Positions 1-7,087 of a DNA stretch of 19,403 bases are shown here, one piece after another; position 1 is the first letter of the stretch; every line of letters starts with the position of its first letter. The notes under the pieces were generated by a model. It had not been told where the DNA came from and did no database searches. It was given only the letters and a program-made list of their open reading frames with translations. The stretch comes from DAOTZS01 sp034434335 (GTDB taxonomy: Bacteria > Chloroflexota > Anaerolineae > CG2-30-64-16). A program made the translations under genes and the position numbers. The DNA lies in contig DAOTZS010000056.1 in assembly GCA_034434335.1 (NCBI GenBank), positions 1 through 19,403 of the forward strand, written 5' to 3'.

Positions 1-128
1 GCACTGCCGCACAAAATCACACACCCGCAAACACAACGCTGCGCGCACATTGACGACAAGACGCTGTGCCATAGCACGACACAGAACGCGCGCACCACTT
101 TGCGTCCTGCTGGCGACGCGCCGCATAA

Positions 129-1319
129 CTACCGACTGAGCTGCATGGGCATGATCACATGTGTGAACTCTTCGGACTCGCCAGAGGTGCCGAGCGGCCG
201 GAACACACCAGGGCGGTCCGGCCGGGTCGTCTCAAGCACCACCTGCGGCGTGTCAATCACCTCAAGCACATCCATCAGATAGCGCACATTGAAGGCGATT
301 TCCAGCCCACTCCCTTCCACAAGGGCGTCCAGCTCACTGACGTTGTCCCCGGCTTCGGCCGAGGTGGCCCTGATGGTCACCTGGCCTGGGATGACCTCTC
401 CGCCGGCCGCTATCTCCAGCACCACGCGATCGGAAGCATCCCGTGCAAACAGGGATGCCACACGCAGAGCCCGCAGAAAGGCGGCCCTGTCGAGCACCGT
501 GCGTGTGGTGTAGCTCTTGGGGATGATAGCTTCAAAATCAGGGAACCTGGCATCAATCAATTGCGAGACCAGGTCTACCTGATAGAAGGCACCGCGCTCC
601 CCCTCTCCCTTGCCCAACAGCCGGAACAGGATCTGGTTACGGCTGGTCGCTAATGAGAGCTGGACCGGCTGGTCAGGGTCGGCCTCAGCGCTGATCCGGG
701 CCACTTCGGCCAGGGAGCGCGCCGGCACGATGACGCTGGTGGTCTCGGCCGCGGGGGCGGAAAGGGGTGTACGTCGCACTGAAAGCCGATACCCATCGGT
801 GGCAGCCATGGTCAGGCGACCACCGTCGAACTGAAGCAGTACACCCGTCAGCGCCGGCCGACTGGTCTCCTTGGCATCCGCCGCCGCAAAGACGACCTGA
901 TCAATGATCTGACGTAAAGTGGTGGGACTCAGCTCCAGCGCGTTCTCGCCGTCTGCCGTGGGGATAAGGGGAAACTCGCTGGCGTCAATCCCCTTGATGT
1001 TGGATTCGACACGCGCACATTTGAGGTTCATGCTCATAGTGCGCACGCTCAACTCCATCTCAATCTTCTCGGGCTGCATCGAGTTTACCCAGTCAATCAG
1101 CAGGCGAGCCGGCAGGGTGATCGCGCCATCGTCCTCGATATGAGCACCCAGCCAACAACTGACCCCTATCTCCAGGTTGGTAGCGGCAAGTTTGAGCCGG
1201 TTCTGATCGGTGCTGAGCAGGATGTTGCCCAACACGGGCAAGGCGCTACGCGATGAAACAGCCCGCCCAACGATAGATAAGCCCTTGGCGAGATTCTCTT
1301 GCAAAACGGACAGACGCAC
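129..1319 (-). CDS. dnaN: DNA polymerase III subunit beta (sliding clamp)
   Basis: This is the ring-shaped processivity clamp that tethers DNA polymerase III and many repair proteins to DNA. The 396-residue product has family hallmarks along its length: an N-terminus of the MRLSVLQENL type, the early VSSRSALPVLGNILL stretch, the central LATDGYRLS-like segment (seen as MAATDGYRLSVRR), and the terminal MPMQL close to the usual MPMRL. Length is slightly above the common 365-380. I chose the GTG at 1319: a TTG fifteen bases further upstream is in frame, but its next codons are AGG AGG, which is the Shine-Dalgarno sequence, six bases before the GTG. The gene is not beside dnaA, dnaI or recF here and has its own promoter. 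Family assignment is certain; the start is strongly supported. Confidence 0.97.
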   Translation of the reverse strand: MRLSVLQENLAKGLSIVGRAVSSRSALPVLGNILLSTDQNRLKLAATNLEIGVSCWLGAHIEDDGAITLPARLLIDWVNSMQPEKIEMELSVRTMSMNLKCARVESNIKGIDASEFPLIPTADGENALELSPTTLRQIIDQVVFAAADAKETSRPALTGVLLQFDGGRLTMAATDGYRLSVRRTPLSAPAAETTSVIVPARSLAEVARISAEADPDQPVQLSLATSRNQILFRLLGKGEGERGAFYQVDLVSQLIDARFPDFEAIIPKSYTTRTVLDRAAFLRALRVASLFARDASDRVVLEIAAGGEVIPGQVTIRATSAEAGDNVSELDALVEGSGLEIAFNVRYLMDVLEVIDTPQVVLETTRPDRPGVFRPLGTSGESEEFTHVIMPMQLSR

Positions 1320-1401
1320 GGCGGACCTCCTCAACTCAACCCCGCACGGGGTGACTGTAAGCGAGATAACAGATTGGATGAATTGCCGATTTCTGGGCCG
1401 C

Positions 1402-1431
1402 AGTATACCATAGAGTGCACATCGCGTACAA
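1402..1431 (-). promoter_or_regulatory. Predicted dnaN promoter, extended -10
   Basis: On the minus strand TGGTATACT forms an extended -10 box (TATACT at 1407-1402), with a weak TTGTAC -35 at 1431-1426 and an 18-bp spacer. The expected transcript start near 1395 leaves about 75 nt of leader before the dnaN start codon. Confidence 0.55.
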
Positions 1432-1504
1432 TCCGCGTTGATTCATCCGCTTGTCTCCCCAGGCCAGGAGAAGATGCATCGTGACCGCCGGTCGCCGGTT
1501 CACC

Positions 1505-2458
1505 TCATTCCCCGCAGGTCTCGTGTTGCTGCAACCAGCCATTTTCCAATCCGGCCGCCGCAAAGGCATCCAACGCATCCTGGTATTCCGCCGGTGTGAT
1601 CTTGCGGCCCAAGACCGGGTCGTTGACCGCCTTATACGCCGGGAAGTACTGGTCCATGATGCTGACATGTACACGCGGGGAGAGCTCGCGCGCAATCCAG
1701 CTCAGCACCTCAGCCGTGCCGGCCAGACCCCCAGGGAGCACCAGATGGCGGATGATCATCCCCCGCCGCGCGATCCCGGCATTATCCAGGCTTAGTGTGG
1801 GCCCTACCTGCCGGAAGATCTCCCGTAGGGCAGCCCGATTGGCAGCCACATAGCCGACAAACCCCGATAAGCGACGGGCCACCTCATCGTCGGCATACTT
1901 GGCATCGGGCAGCCAGATGTCTACAACGCCTTCCAACAGTCGCAGGGTCTCCACCCGTTCATATCCGCTGGTGTTGTAGACGAGGGGGATATGGAGACCC
2001 CAGCCGGCGGCCAGGTCCACGGCAGCCAGGATCTGAGGCACGAAGTGGGTCGGGGTGACGAAGTTGATATTGTGGCAGCCGCGGCGCTGTAGCTCCAGCA
2101 TCATGCCGGCCAAACGCTCAATGGTGACCCGGTTGCCATAGCCAAGCTGGCTGATGGGGTAGTTCTGACAGAAGAGGCACTTGCCGGTGCATCCTGAGAA
2201 GAAGATCGTCCCCGAGCCGCGCGTGCCGCTGATCGGAGGCTCCTCCCAGGGATGCACATTCCAGGAGGCGACCACTGGCTCAGCGCCGACACCACACGCG
2301 CCACGTTTGCCCTGTAGCCGGTTCACGCCACAGCCGCGCGGGCACAGTTCGCAGCGGGCCAGGCTGGCCAGCGCCGACCGGGCCCGCCGTCGCAGTTCCC
2401 CGCTGCGGTGGAGCTGGAGATAGCCTGGTTCCCAGAACACATGCTCGCGATCGCCCAC
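1505..2458 (-). CDS. Radical SAM protein, PflX-like (COG1313 type)
   Basis: A 317-residue radical SAM enzyme. The iron-sulfur signature CxxxCxxC is Cys90, Cys94, Cys97 in SGCTGKCLFCQNYPIS. A second Cys group, Cys36, Cys39, Cys43 and Cys55 in CELCPRGCGVNR...GACGVG, precedes it and is typical of the PflX branch related to pyruvate formate-lyase activating enzymes. Later conserved stretches include NINFVTPTHF, VYNTSGYE, DIWLPDAKY and RHLVLPGG. The substrate of this branch is not established, so no reaction is assigned; a 5'-deoxyadenosyl radical generator is expected. The start is a GTG at 2458 with an AAGGA about 11 bases upstream, and is only moderately certain. The gene has its own promoter inside the end of aspS and a leader of about 185 nt containing a long inverted repeat. 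Confidence 0.9.
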   Translation of the reverse strand: MGDREHVFWEPGYLQLHRSGELRRRARSALASLARCELCPRGCGVNRLQGKRGACGVGAEPVVASWNVHPWEEPPISGTRGSGTIFFSGCTGKCLFCQNYPISQLGYGNRVTIERLAGMMLELQRRGCHNINFVTPTHFVPQILAAVDLAAGWGLHIPLVYNTSGYERVETLRLLEGVVDIWLPDAKYADDEVARRLSGFVGYVAANRAALREIFRQVGPTLSLDNAGIARRGMIIRHLVLPGGLAGTAEVLSWIARELSPRVHVSIMDQYFPAYKAVNDPVLGRKITPAEYQDALDAFAAAGLENGWLQQHETCGE

Positions 2459-2522
2459 AGCTCTTGCTGTCCTTCTCGCCCTCTTCTCGACCCCAAGATG
2501 TTAGCCAGGAAAACAGCCCTCG

Positions 2523-2599
2523 GACGTGCCAGCCCACTCTGCCTGCGGCCACGGCAGCGGGCAAGCTTCGCCTTGGGAGCCAGAGCAGGCTGGCACGTC
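2523..2599 (-). ncRNA. Structured leader element of the radical SAM gene (unassigned)
   Basis: A perfect 12-bp inverted repeat (GACGTGCCAGCC at 2523-2534, complement at 2588-2599) closes a 53-nt interior. Within it, CTCTG/CAGAG and smaller CTGC/GCAG and CAAG/CTTG helices can form a branched fold. It lies between the predicted promoter (2650-2678) and the GTG start at 2458, so it would sit in the 5' leader. No U-run follows directly, so a simple terminator for aspS is unlikely. I do not recognise a known riboswitch class. Confidence 0.4.
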
Positions 2600-2649
2600 A
2601 GCGCTGCACGTTCTCAAATCGGCCGAGCAGAAGAGTCCACCGGTTATCT

Positions 2650-2678
2650 ACTATACCGGTTCTCGCTCAGGGAGTCAA
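2650..2678 (-). promoter_or_regulatory. Predicted promoter of the radical SAM gene
   Basis: TTGACT (2678-2673), a 17-bp spacer and TATAGT (2655-2650) on the minus strand give a near-consensus sigma-70 promoter. The -35 box overlaps the final codons of aspS. Transcription would start near 2643. Confidence 0.6.
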
Positions 2679-3971
2679 CCGGTTCAAGTCCCGGGGAAAG
2701 AGCGTGGCCAGTCGGATGTTGTCCAGGCCGAGGAGTTGCATGAGAAAGCGTTCCAGGCCGATGGCAAACCCTCCGTGAGGGGGCATGCCATACTTGAAAG
2801 CCTCGAAGTAGGTCGCGAAGGGGGTCAAATCACGATATCCGTAACGCGCGGCAGCTTCCAGGTAGTCCTGGTAGCGGTGCAGCCGCTGCCCGCCGGTGAC
2901 CAGCTCGGTGCCGCGGAAGAGCAGGTCGAAGGAATTGGAATAGCGTGGGTCGGCGGGGTTGGGATGGGTGTAGAATGGCCGTTTGGCCATCGGATAGCCG
3001 GTGACGAAGAGGAAATCGCTGCCATACTCGGCCTTGGCCCACTCCCCCAGCCAACGCTCGTGCTGGGGGGCCAGGTCTGGTTCGCCCCGGCAATCTTCTC
3101 CATAGCGGGCCAGGATCAGCCCCTGGGCTTCAGGGAAGTAGACGGCCGGGATTTCAGGGGGGACTTCAGGCAGCTTCACCTCCAGGGTGGCCAGTTCAGG
3201 GGCATAATGGTGGCGCAGATGAGCCAGCGTCTCGCGGATCACCTGGCTCAGCACAGCCATCACGTCGCGGTGGTCTTGGATGAAGCCCATCTCGGCATCC
3301 AGGCTGACGTATTCGTTGATGTGGCGCACGGTATCGTGCGGTTCGGCCCGGAATACCGGGCCCACCTCATACACGCGTTCGAACACACCCACCATGATCT
3401 GCTTGTAGAATTGCGGGCTTTGGGCCAGGTAAGCCTGTTTGCCGAAGTAGTCCACCGCGAAGACGTTGGCACCGCTCTCGGTGGCGGAGGCAACCAGCTT
3501 GGGGGTCTGAATCTCGGTGAATCCCAGGCCATCCAGTGCTTTACGGAACCCAGCCATGATCCCGGCGGAAAGCCGGAAGAGGGCTCTCTTTTTGGGATGG
3601 CGAAGCCCAACTACGGCATGGTCGAGGAAGATTGGCAAGCTGGCTTTCAGGTCAGGCTTGTTGAGGGGGAATGGCACCGCCTCGCGTACTGGGGAGATGA
3701 CTTCAAAGACAGGATGGTGGATCTCGACTCCACCTGGTGCCTGAGGCTCGACGACTACCAGCCCCTCGACGGCCAGCACACTTTCAGGAAGCAGCCCATT
3801 GAGCTGGTTCATGGCTTCAGGTGCGTGGACGACGATCTGCGCCGTGCCGCGGCCATCACGCAGCACGAGGAAGTTTATGCCACCCAGGCAGCGCAGCGCA
3901 TGCAGCCAGCCAGCCAGGCGGACACGCTGTCCAATATGCGCCGCGATTTCATTCGTATAGATCCGTTCCAT
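2667..3971 (-). CDS. aspS: Archaeal-type aspartyl-tRNA synthetase, predicted non-discriminating (Asp/Asn)
   Basis: Class IIb aminoacyl-tRNA synthetase that charges tRNA with aspartate. The 434-residue length and lack of the bacterial GAD insertion mark it as the short archaeal-type AspRS. An OB-fold anticodon-binding domain covers about residues 1-100. The catalytic domain has motif 2 in YEVGPVFRAE and motif 3 in the GFAIGLERFLMQLLGL segment, and the protein ends FPRDLNRLTP, as AspRS rather than AsnRS does. His24 (in AGWLHALR) and Pro79 (in QAPGGVEI) fall where specific archaeal AspRS have Trp and Lys; this His/Pro pair is known from enzymes that also charge tRNA-Asn. That would require GatCAB to finish Asn-tRNA, not seen in the window. 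The ATG at 3971 has GGGAG upstream; an in-frame GTG at 4040 abuts the T-box terminator and is unlikely. Confidence 0.93.
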   Translation of the reverse strand: MERIYTNEIAAHIGQRVRLAGWLHALRCLGGINFLVLRDGRGTAQIVVHAPEAMNQLNGLLPESVLAVEGLVVVEPQAPGGVEIHHPVFEVISPVREAVPFPLNKPDLKASLPIFLDHAVVGLRHPKKRALFRLSAGIMAGFRKALDGLGFTEIQTPKLVASATESGANVFAVDYFGKQAYLAQSPQFYKQIMVGVFERVYEVGPVFRAEPHDTVRHINEYVSLDAEMGFIQDHRDVMAVLSQVIRETLAHLRHHYAPELATLEVKLPEVPPEIPAVYFPEAQGLILARYGEDCRGEPDLAPQHERWLGEWAKAEYGSDFLFVTGYPMAKRPFYTHPNPADPRYSNSFDLLFRGTELVTGGQRLHRYQDYLEAAARYGYRDLTPFATYFEAFKYGMPPHGGFAIGLERFLMQLLGLDNIRLATLFPRDLNRLTP

Positions 3972-4043
3972 GCGATAGCCGTCTCCCAGAGCAAAGGATT
4001 GGCAACCACGTGCTAGCCTTCTTTCGGTTGCCGCAGCCACAAC

Positions 4044-4081
4044 AAAAAGCGCGCTCCTTCGTCCAAGGACGAGGAGCGCGC
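4044..4081 (-). terminator. T-box intrinsic terminator hairpin
   Basis: The arms GCGCGCTCCTCGTCC and GGACGAAGGAGCGCGC pair with a single bulge, followed by TTTTT (4048-4044) on the minus strand. The 5' arm overlaps the region that follows the AGGGTGGCACCGCG antiterminator sequence, so the two structures exclude each other. Confidence 0.9.
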
Positions 4082-4340
4082 TCGCGGTGCCACCCTGGTT
4101 CGCCGGAACCTCACGGCGCCGGCCTCAGGGGTCAGCTTCGACCCAGCCTGATAACGGGAGGCCCCGGCCTGAGCCTACCCCCGGCTGAAACCCTGCCCTC
4201 AGTCTGGCAAGGCTCCGCTCGGGCTCGACCCCGCAGCTCCGGAGTGTCTTTCCGAGGGGGCGCAGGCGGCATTCACAGCACCCAGCCGCTCTCTGTTCTG
4301 CGCTTGACCCCCGTACTCTCTCCATCATCGCTATTAGTTA
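4044..4340 (-). promoter_or_regulatory. T-box riboswitch, tRNA-Asp responsive, upstream of aspS
   Basis: A complete T-box leader on the minus strand. Stem I begins at about 4335 with GATGATGGAGAGAGTA. Its distal part has the AGAGA bulge (4294-4290) and a GGTG in the apical loop, the interlocking T-loop elements. In the specifier loop the 3' strand reads GAC then A (GAC at 4248-4246), flanked by GGGGG/CCCCC and GGAG/CTCC helices, so the specifier is an Asp codon. The T-box AGGGTGGCACCGCG is at 4096-4083; its TGGC bulge matches GCCA, the expected tRNA-Asp end with discriminator G. A competing terminator follows. Uncharged tRNA-Asp should stabilise the antiterminator and raise aspS expression. 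Confidence 0.93.
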
Positions 4341-4400
4341 TGAAGGGCGAAACCAGACCTTCGCGCAAGAGGATCCAGCTTCTGCCCTGATCTGGTTCAC

Positions 4401-4429
4401 AAGATACCACGAGAGAGCCCAGATGTCAA
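4401..4429 (-). promoter_or_regulatory. Predicted promoter of the T-box/aspS transcript
   Basis: A consensus TTGACA (4429-4424), a 17-bp spacer and TATCTT (4406-4401) on the minus strand. The transcript would start near 4394, about 55 nt before T-box Stem I. The promoter lies just after the htrA stop codon. Confidence 0.7.
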
Positions 4430-4456
4430 TGTCCACCCTGCACTTTTTACGTGCTC

Positions 4457-6118
4457 TTACGGCGTGGTTGTAGGTTGCGCCGCGAGGGTGACCGTGACGG
4501 TAAGCTCCTCGCCGTCCCGCAAGATCTTCAGGCTGACCCGATCGCCTGGCTTCATGGCCCGGATGGTTTTGGCCAGCGCCTCGACGGTCTCCACAGGGGT
4601 ATCGTCCACGGCCACGATCACATCGCCACCGACCATGACGCGTTGGCCCCCGATGATCACCGCCTTGTAGCTGCCACGCAGGCCGGCCTGGTCAGCCGGG
4701 CTCTCACTGGTGACCCTTTCGATGAGTACCCCCTTCTGGTCAGCCGGCAGGTCCATGGCCTCTGCCAGCTCTGGGGTCAGGGTTACCCCTGCGATGCCCA
4801 GCCAGGCGCCGCCAGTCACCGTGGTGGATGGTCCTGGGGCCTGGGTTGTGGGCCGGGCAGCCAGCGTGAGCGAGACCGTGGTCTCTTGGCCGTCGCGCAA
4901 CACCTTCAGAGTCACCTTCTGGCCCACCTGGGCGTAACGTGCCAGGTAGGTCGTCAGGTCCTCAAAGCGTCGTACAGGTTGATCGTCAATGGCGATAATC
5001 ACATCGCCACCGACCCGCACGTTCTGCCCCTCGATGACTACCTGTCGGCTGCTGCCACGCAGCCCAGCCTTGTCAGCCGGGCTTCCCTTGGTGACGTCAA
5101 TGACAAGGGCCCCGCGCTGATTCTCGGGCAGGCGCATTGCCTTGGCCACTTCAGACGTCAGTGTCATGCCACTGATGCCAATCCAGGGATGCTCGAAGTG
5201 GCCGGTCTCGATCAGGCTGGGAACCACCCGTTGCACCAGGGCGGAGGGGATGGCAAAGCCCACCCCGGACGAAGCGCGCACGGGGGACTCGATAGCAAAA
5301 GGTACACCGATCAGATAGCCGTTCAGGTCCAGCAGCACCCCTCCAGAGTTGCCCGGATTGACCGGCGCGTCGGTCTGGATGAGATCGGGGATACTGTAGA
5401 CCGGAGCGTCGGGCGCTGTGGTCTCATTACCGGCCGGCAGGGCCCGGCCCAGGGCGCTCACAATGCCAAAGGTCATGGTGCCTTGCAGGCCGAACGGGTT
5501 GCCGATGGCCACCACGAATTGGCCCACCTTGACCTGGGTCGAGTCACCTACTGCGACGGGGCGCAAGTCCAGGCCAGATGGGTCTACCTTGATGACGGCC
5601 AGGTCGCTATCGGGGTCGCGGCCGACCAGTTCGGCCGGCAAGGTCAGGCCATCATAGAACGTCACCTTGATCTCGTCAGCACCCTCCACAACATGGTTGT
5701 TGGTGACGATATGCCCCTGGCTGTCCCACACGAAGCCGGACCCCAGGCTTTGCGCGATCGGAGGAACCTCAGGGGTTGTGGGCTCATCAGGCAAGCTCGG
5801 GAACCCCGGTATTGAGGGCAGGCTCTCACCCGAGCGGGTCAGGCGATAGATAACGCGGATGTTGACTACCGACGGATTGACCGCCTGGTAGACGGTCTGG
5901 AGTGCTTCCTGAAGGGCATATATGCTTGCCATGTTGCCGGACAGGGCGGCGGTCACAGGGGTCGGCGTGGGAGCCGCGGCAACATGGGCAGCTCTCATCT
6001 GGTTGGCCAGGTACCCACCCACGCTGGCAACAGAGCCTGGCAAGACGGCGCTGCAGGCTGAGATGGTCAAGGCGATGACAATCAGCAAACTCAGGGCCAC
6101 TAAACTGACTCGTTTCAT
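4457..6118 (-). CDS. htrA: HtrA/DegP-family serine protease, lipoprotein with two PDZ domains
   Basis: An envelope quality-control protease of the trypsin-like S1C family, 553 residues. A hydrophobic N-terminal segment ends in the lipobox ISAC with Cys22, predicting a membrane-anchored lipoprotein. The catalytic triad is His142 (TNNHVVEG), Asp172 (DSDLAVIKV) and Ser258 (NPGNSGG). Two PDZ domains follow at about 311-420 and 436-548, joined by a Thr/Pro-rich linker. They are clearly similar to each other (WIGISGMTLT against WLGIAGVTLT; both have SPADxAGLRG and VGGDVI), pointing to an internal duplication. An in-frame ATG at 6124 directly abuts the GGGAGG, whereas the ATG at 6118 is seven bases from it, so I use the latter. 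No clear terminator separates it from the aspS promoter. Confidence 0.95.
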   Translation of the reverse strand: MKRVSLVALSLLIVIALTISACSAVLPGSVASVGGYLANQMRAAHVAAAPTPTPVTAALSGNMASIYALQEALQTVYQAVNPSVVNIRVIYRLTRSGESLPSIPGFPSLPDEPTTPEVPPIAQSLGSGFVWDSQGHIVTNNHVVEGADEIKVTFYDGLTLPAELVGRDPDSDLAVIKVDPSGLDLRPVAVGDSTQVKVGQFVVAIGNPFGLQGTMTFGIVSALGRALPAGNETTAPDAPVYSIPDLIQTDAPVNPGNSGGVLLDLNGYLIGVPFAIESPVRASSGVGFAIPSALVQRVVPSLIETGHFEHPWIGISGMTLTSEVAKAMRLPENQRGALVIDVTKGSPADKAGLRGSSRQVVIEGQNVRVGGDVIIAIDDQPVRRFEDLTTYLARYAQVGQKVTLKVLRDGQETTVSLTLAARPTTQAPGPSTTVTGGAWLGIAGVTLTPELAEAMDLPADQKGVLIERVTSESPADQAGLRGSYKAVIIGGQRVMVGGDVIVAVDDTPVETVEALAKTIRAMKPGDRVSLKILRDGEELTVTVTLAAQPTTTP

Positions 6119-6204
6119 GGTCATTCCTCCCTTACCTTACAAGTAGAGATATAGGCGCACAAGCGTCGCGTAGTGCATCTGCCACGCGTTCTTACGCGCG
6201 GTAA

Positions 6205-6213
6205 ATTATAGCA
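6205..6213 (-). promoter_or_regulatory. Predicted htrA promoter, extended -10
   Basis: TGCTATAAT on the minus strand is a perfect extended -10 element (TATAAT at 6210-6205). No convincing -35 is present at the usual distance. The transcript would start near 6198, giving a leader of about 80 nt. The rest of 6119-6604 holds a divergent promoter and a hairpin, but no gene I can support. Confidence 0.6.
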
Positions 6214-6355
6214 GCCTGCGTTAGCGGCGTCCTTAAAGGGGGCTAAAAGTTTAATAAGGGTTGGATTAAGGCTCAGCGCCAAGAGTTGTATCCGTGACCT
6301 TGGTGGGGCCAGGCACCGGATGGCTGGGCAGTTATGAGGCGAGCTCTGGGGCAGT

Positions 6356-6384
6356 TTGCCAGGCCGCTGGCCTGGGTTTATACT
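6356..6384 (+). promoter_or_regulatory. Predicted promoter with a palindromic spacer, toward the GNAT genes
   Basis: TTGCCA (6356-6361), a 17-bp spacer and TATACT (6379-6384). The palindrome CCAGGCC-GCT-GGCCTGG at 6359-6375 overlaps the end of the -35 box and fills most of the spacer, an operator-like arrangement. The transcript would start near 6391, about 215 nt before the first acetyltransferase gene. Confidence 0.5.
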
Positions 6385-6412
6385 TTGCCGTGAGGTTCGT
6401 GCGCCAGACGCG

Positions 6413-6447
6413 TTGAGCGCCGGGGTTGCCCAAGCCCCGGCGCTCAA
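6413..6447 (+). other. Leader hairpin followed by a purine-rich tract
   Basis: TTGAGCGCCGGGG and CCCCGGCGCTCAA form a perfect 13-bp stem with a 9-nt loop. It is followed by A6 and a purine run rich in AGGAG (6451-6470), not by U residues, so it is not a normal terminator on this strand. On the minus strand no T-run follows either. It lies in the predicted leader of the GNAT transcript. Confidence 0.5.
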
Positions 6448-6604
6448 AAAAGGAGGAGAAGGAGAGAGGGTTGTCCGTATCTCTCAAGCCAAATTGTAGC
6501 AGAATTATTTAGGTGATGCTGGACGCTCACTCCATGACAGGGCTACGGCAGTATGGTTTCTACCCCACGCTTGCTGCGCGATTCCCTGACGAAACAAGGC
6601 TGCC

Positions 6605-7057
6605 ATGGAAGAAAGCACTTTGCAGACCGTCACGCTATGTGATCTGGGCGTTGCTGATTACGATGAGATAATGGCCCTCTGGCAACGCGCCGGGCTGCGT
6701 ATCCGCCCGGAAGGCCGCGATGCTCCTCAGGCCTTCGCCCGCCAGATGGCCAGTGGCTTGCAGCGGGTTGTCGGCCTGCGCGCCAACGGCACCCTCGTGG
6801 CCGTGGTGGTGCTGACCCATGACGGGCGCAAGGGGTGGATCAACCGGCTGGCTGTTGATCCGGCCTACCGCCGGCGAGGTTTGGCCAAGCAGTTGATCGC
6901 CGAGGCCGAGCGGTGGTTCGCTCAGGAGCTGGGGTTGGAGGTGTGGGCGGCCTTGATTGAGCCCCACAACCACAACTCACTGGCGCTTTTCGCTGCCCTG
7001 GGCTATGCCCGCTACGAGCTTGTATATGTCAGCAAGCGATTGCGCCCCCAGGCTTGA
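6605..7057 (+). CDS. GNAT-family N-acetyltransferase (YpeA/RimI-like)
   Basis: A single-domain GNAT acyltransferase of 150 residues, expected to transfer acetyl from acetyl-CoA to an amine. Motif A, which binds the pyrophosphate of CoA, is LAVDPAYRRRGLAKQLI with the RRRGLA turn at residues 89-94; motif B is NHNSLALFAALGY at about 122-134. The early stretch EIMALWQRAGLRIRPEGRD resembles YpeA-type proteins. The substrate cannot be read from the sequence. The ATG at 6605 has only a weak AAGG five bases upstream. It lies 30 bp before a second GNAT gene, probably in one transcript. An ordinary family member; substrate unknown. Confidence 0.9.
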   Translation: MEESTLQTVTLCDLGVADYDEIMALWQRAGLRIRPEGRDAPQAFARQMASGLQRVVGLRANGTLVAVVVLTHDGRKGWINRLAVDPAYRRRGLAKQLIAEAERWFAQELGLEVWAALIEPHNHNSLALFAALGYARYELVYVSKRLRPQA

Positions 7058-7087
7058 CCGGCACCCGGGCGGGGGGAGGCAAACCGT

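Noticed and set aside
1210..1413. Small plus-strand gene at the start of dnaN
   Set aside because: It overlaps the dnaN 5' end and its promoter, with no ribosome binding site and no family resemblance.
2523..2599. A tRNA or the small SRP RNA in the radical SAM leader
   Set aside because: A 12-bp closing helix is too long for a tRNA acceptor stem, no anticodon or T-arm is found, and the SRP GGAA-tetraloop domain is missing.
2667..3971. Asparaginyl-tRNA synthetase
   Set aside because: The FPRDLNRLTP ending, the TELVTGGQRLHRY segment and the GAC specifier in the T-box all favour AspRS.
2526..4016. 496-codon open frame on the plus strand
   Set aside because: It is antisense to aspS, has no recognisable domains, and its composition is what a high-GC gene gives in the opposite frame.
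4451..5815. 454-codon open frame on the plus strand
   Set aside because: A shadow of the HtrA gene; its internal repeats simply mirror the two PDZ domains.
6413..6447. Intrinsic terminator
   Set aside because: The stem is followed by A residues on the plus strand and by mixed sequence on the minus strand, so there is no U-run on either side.
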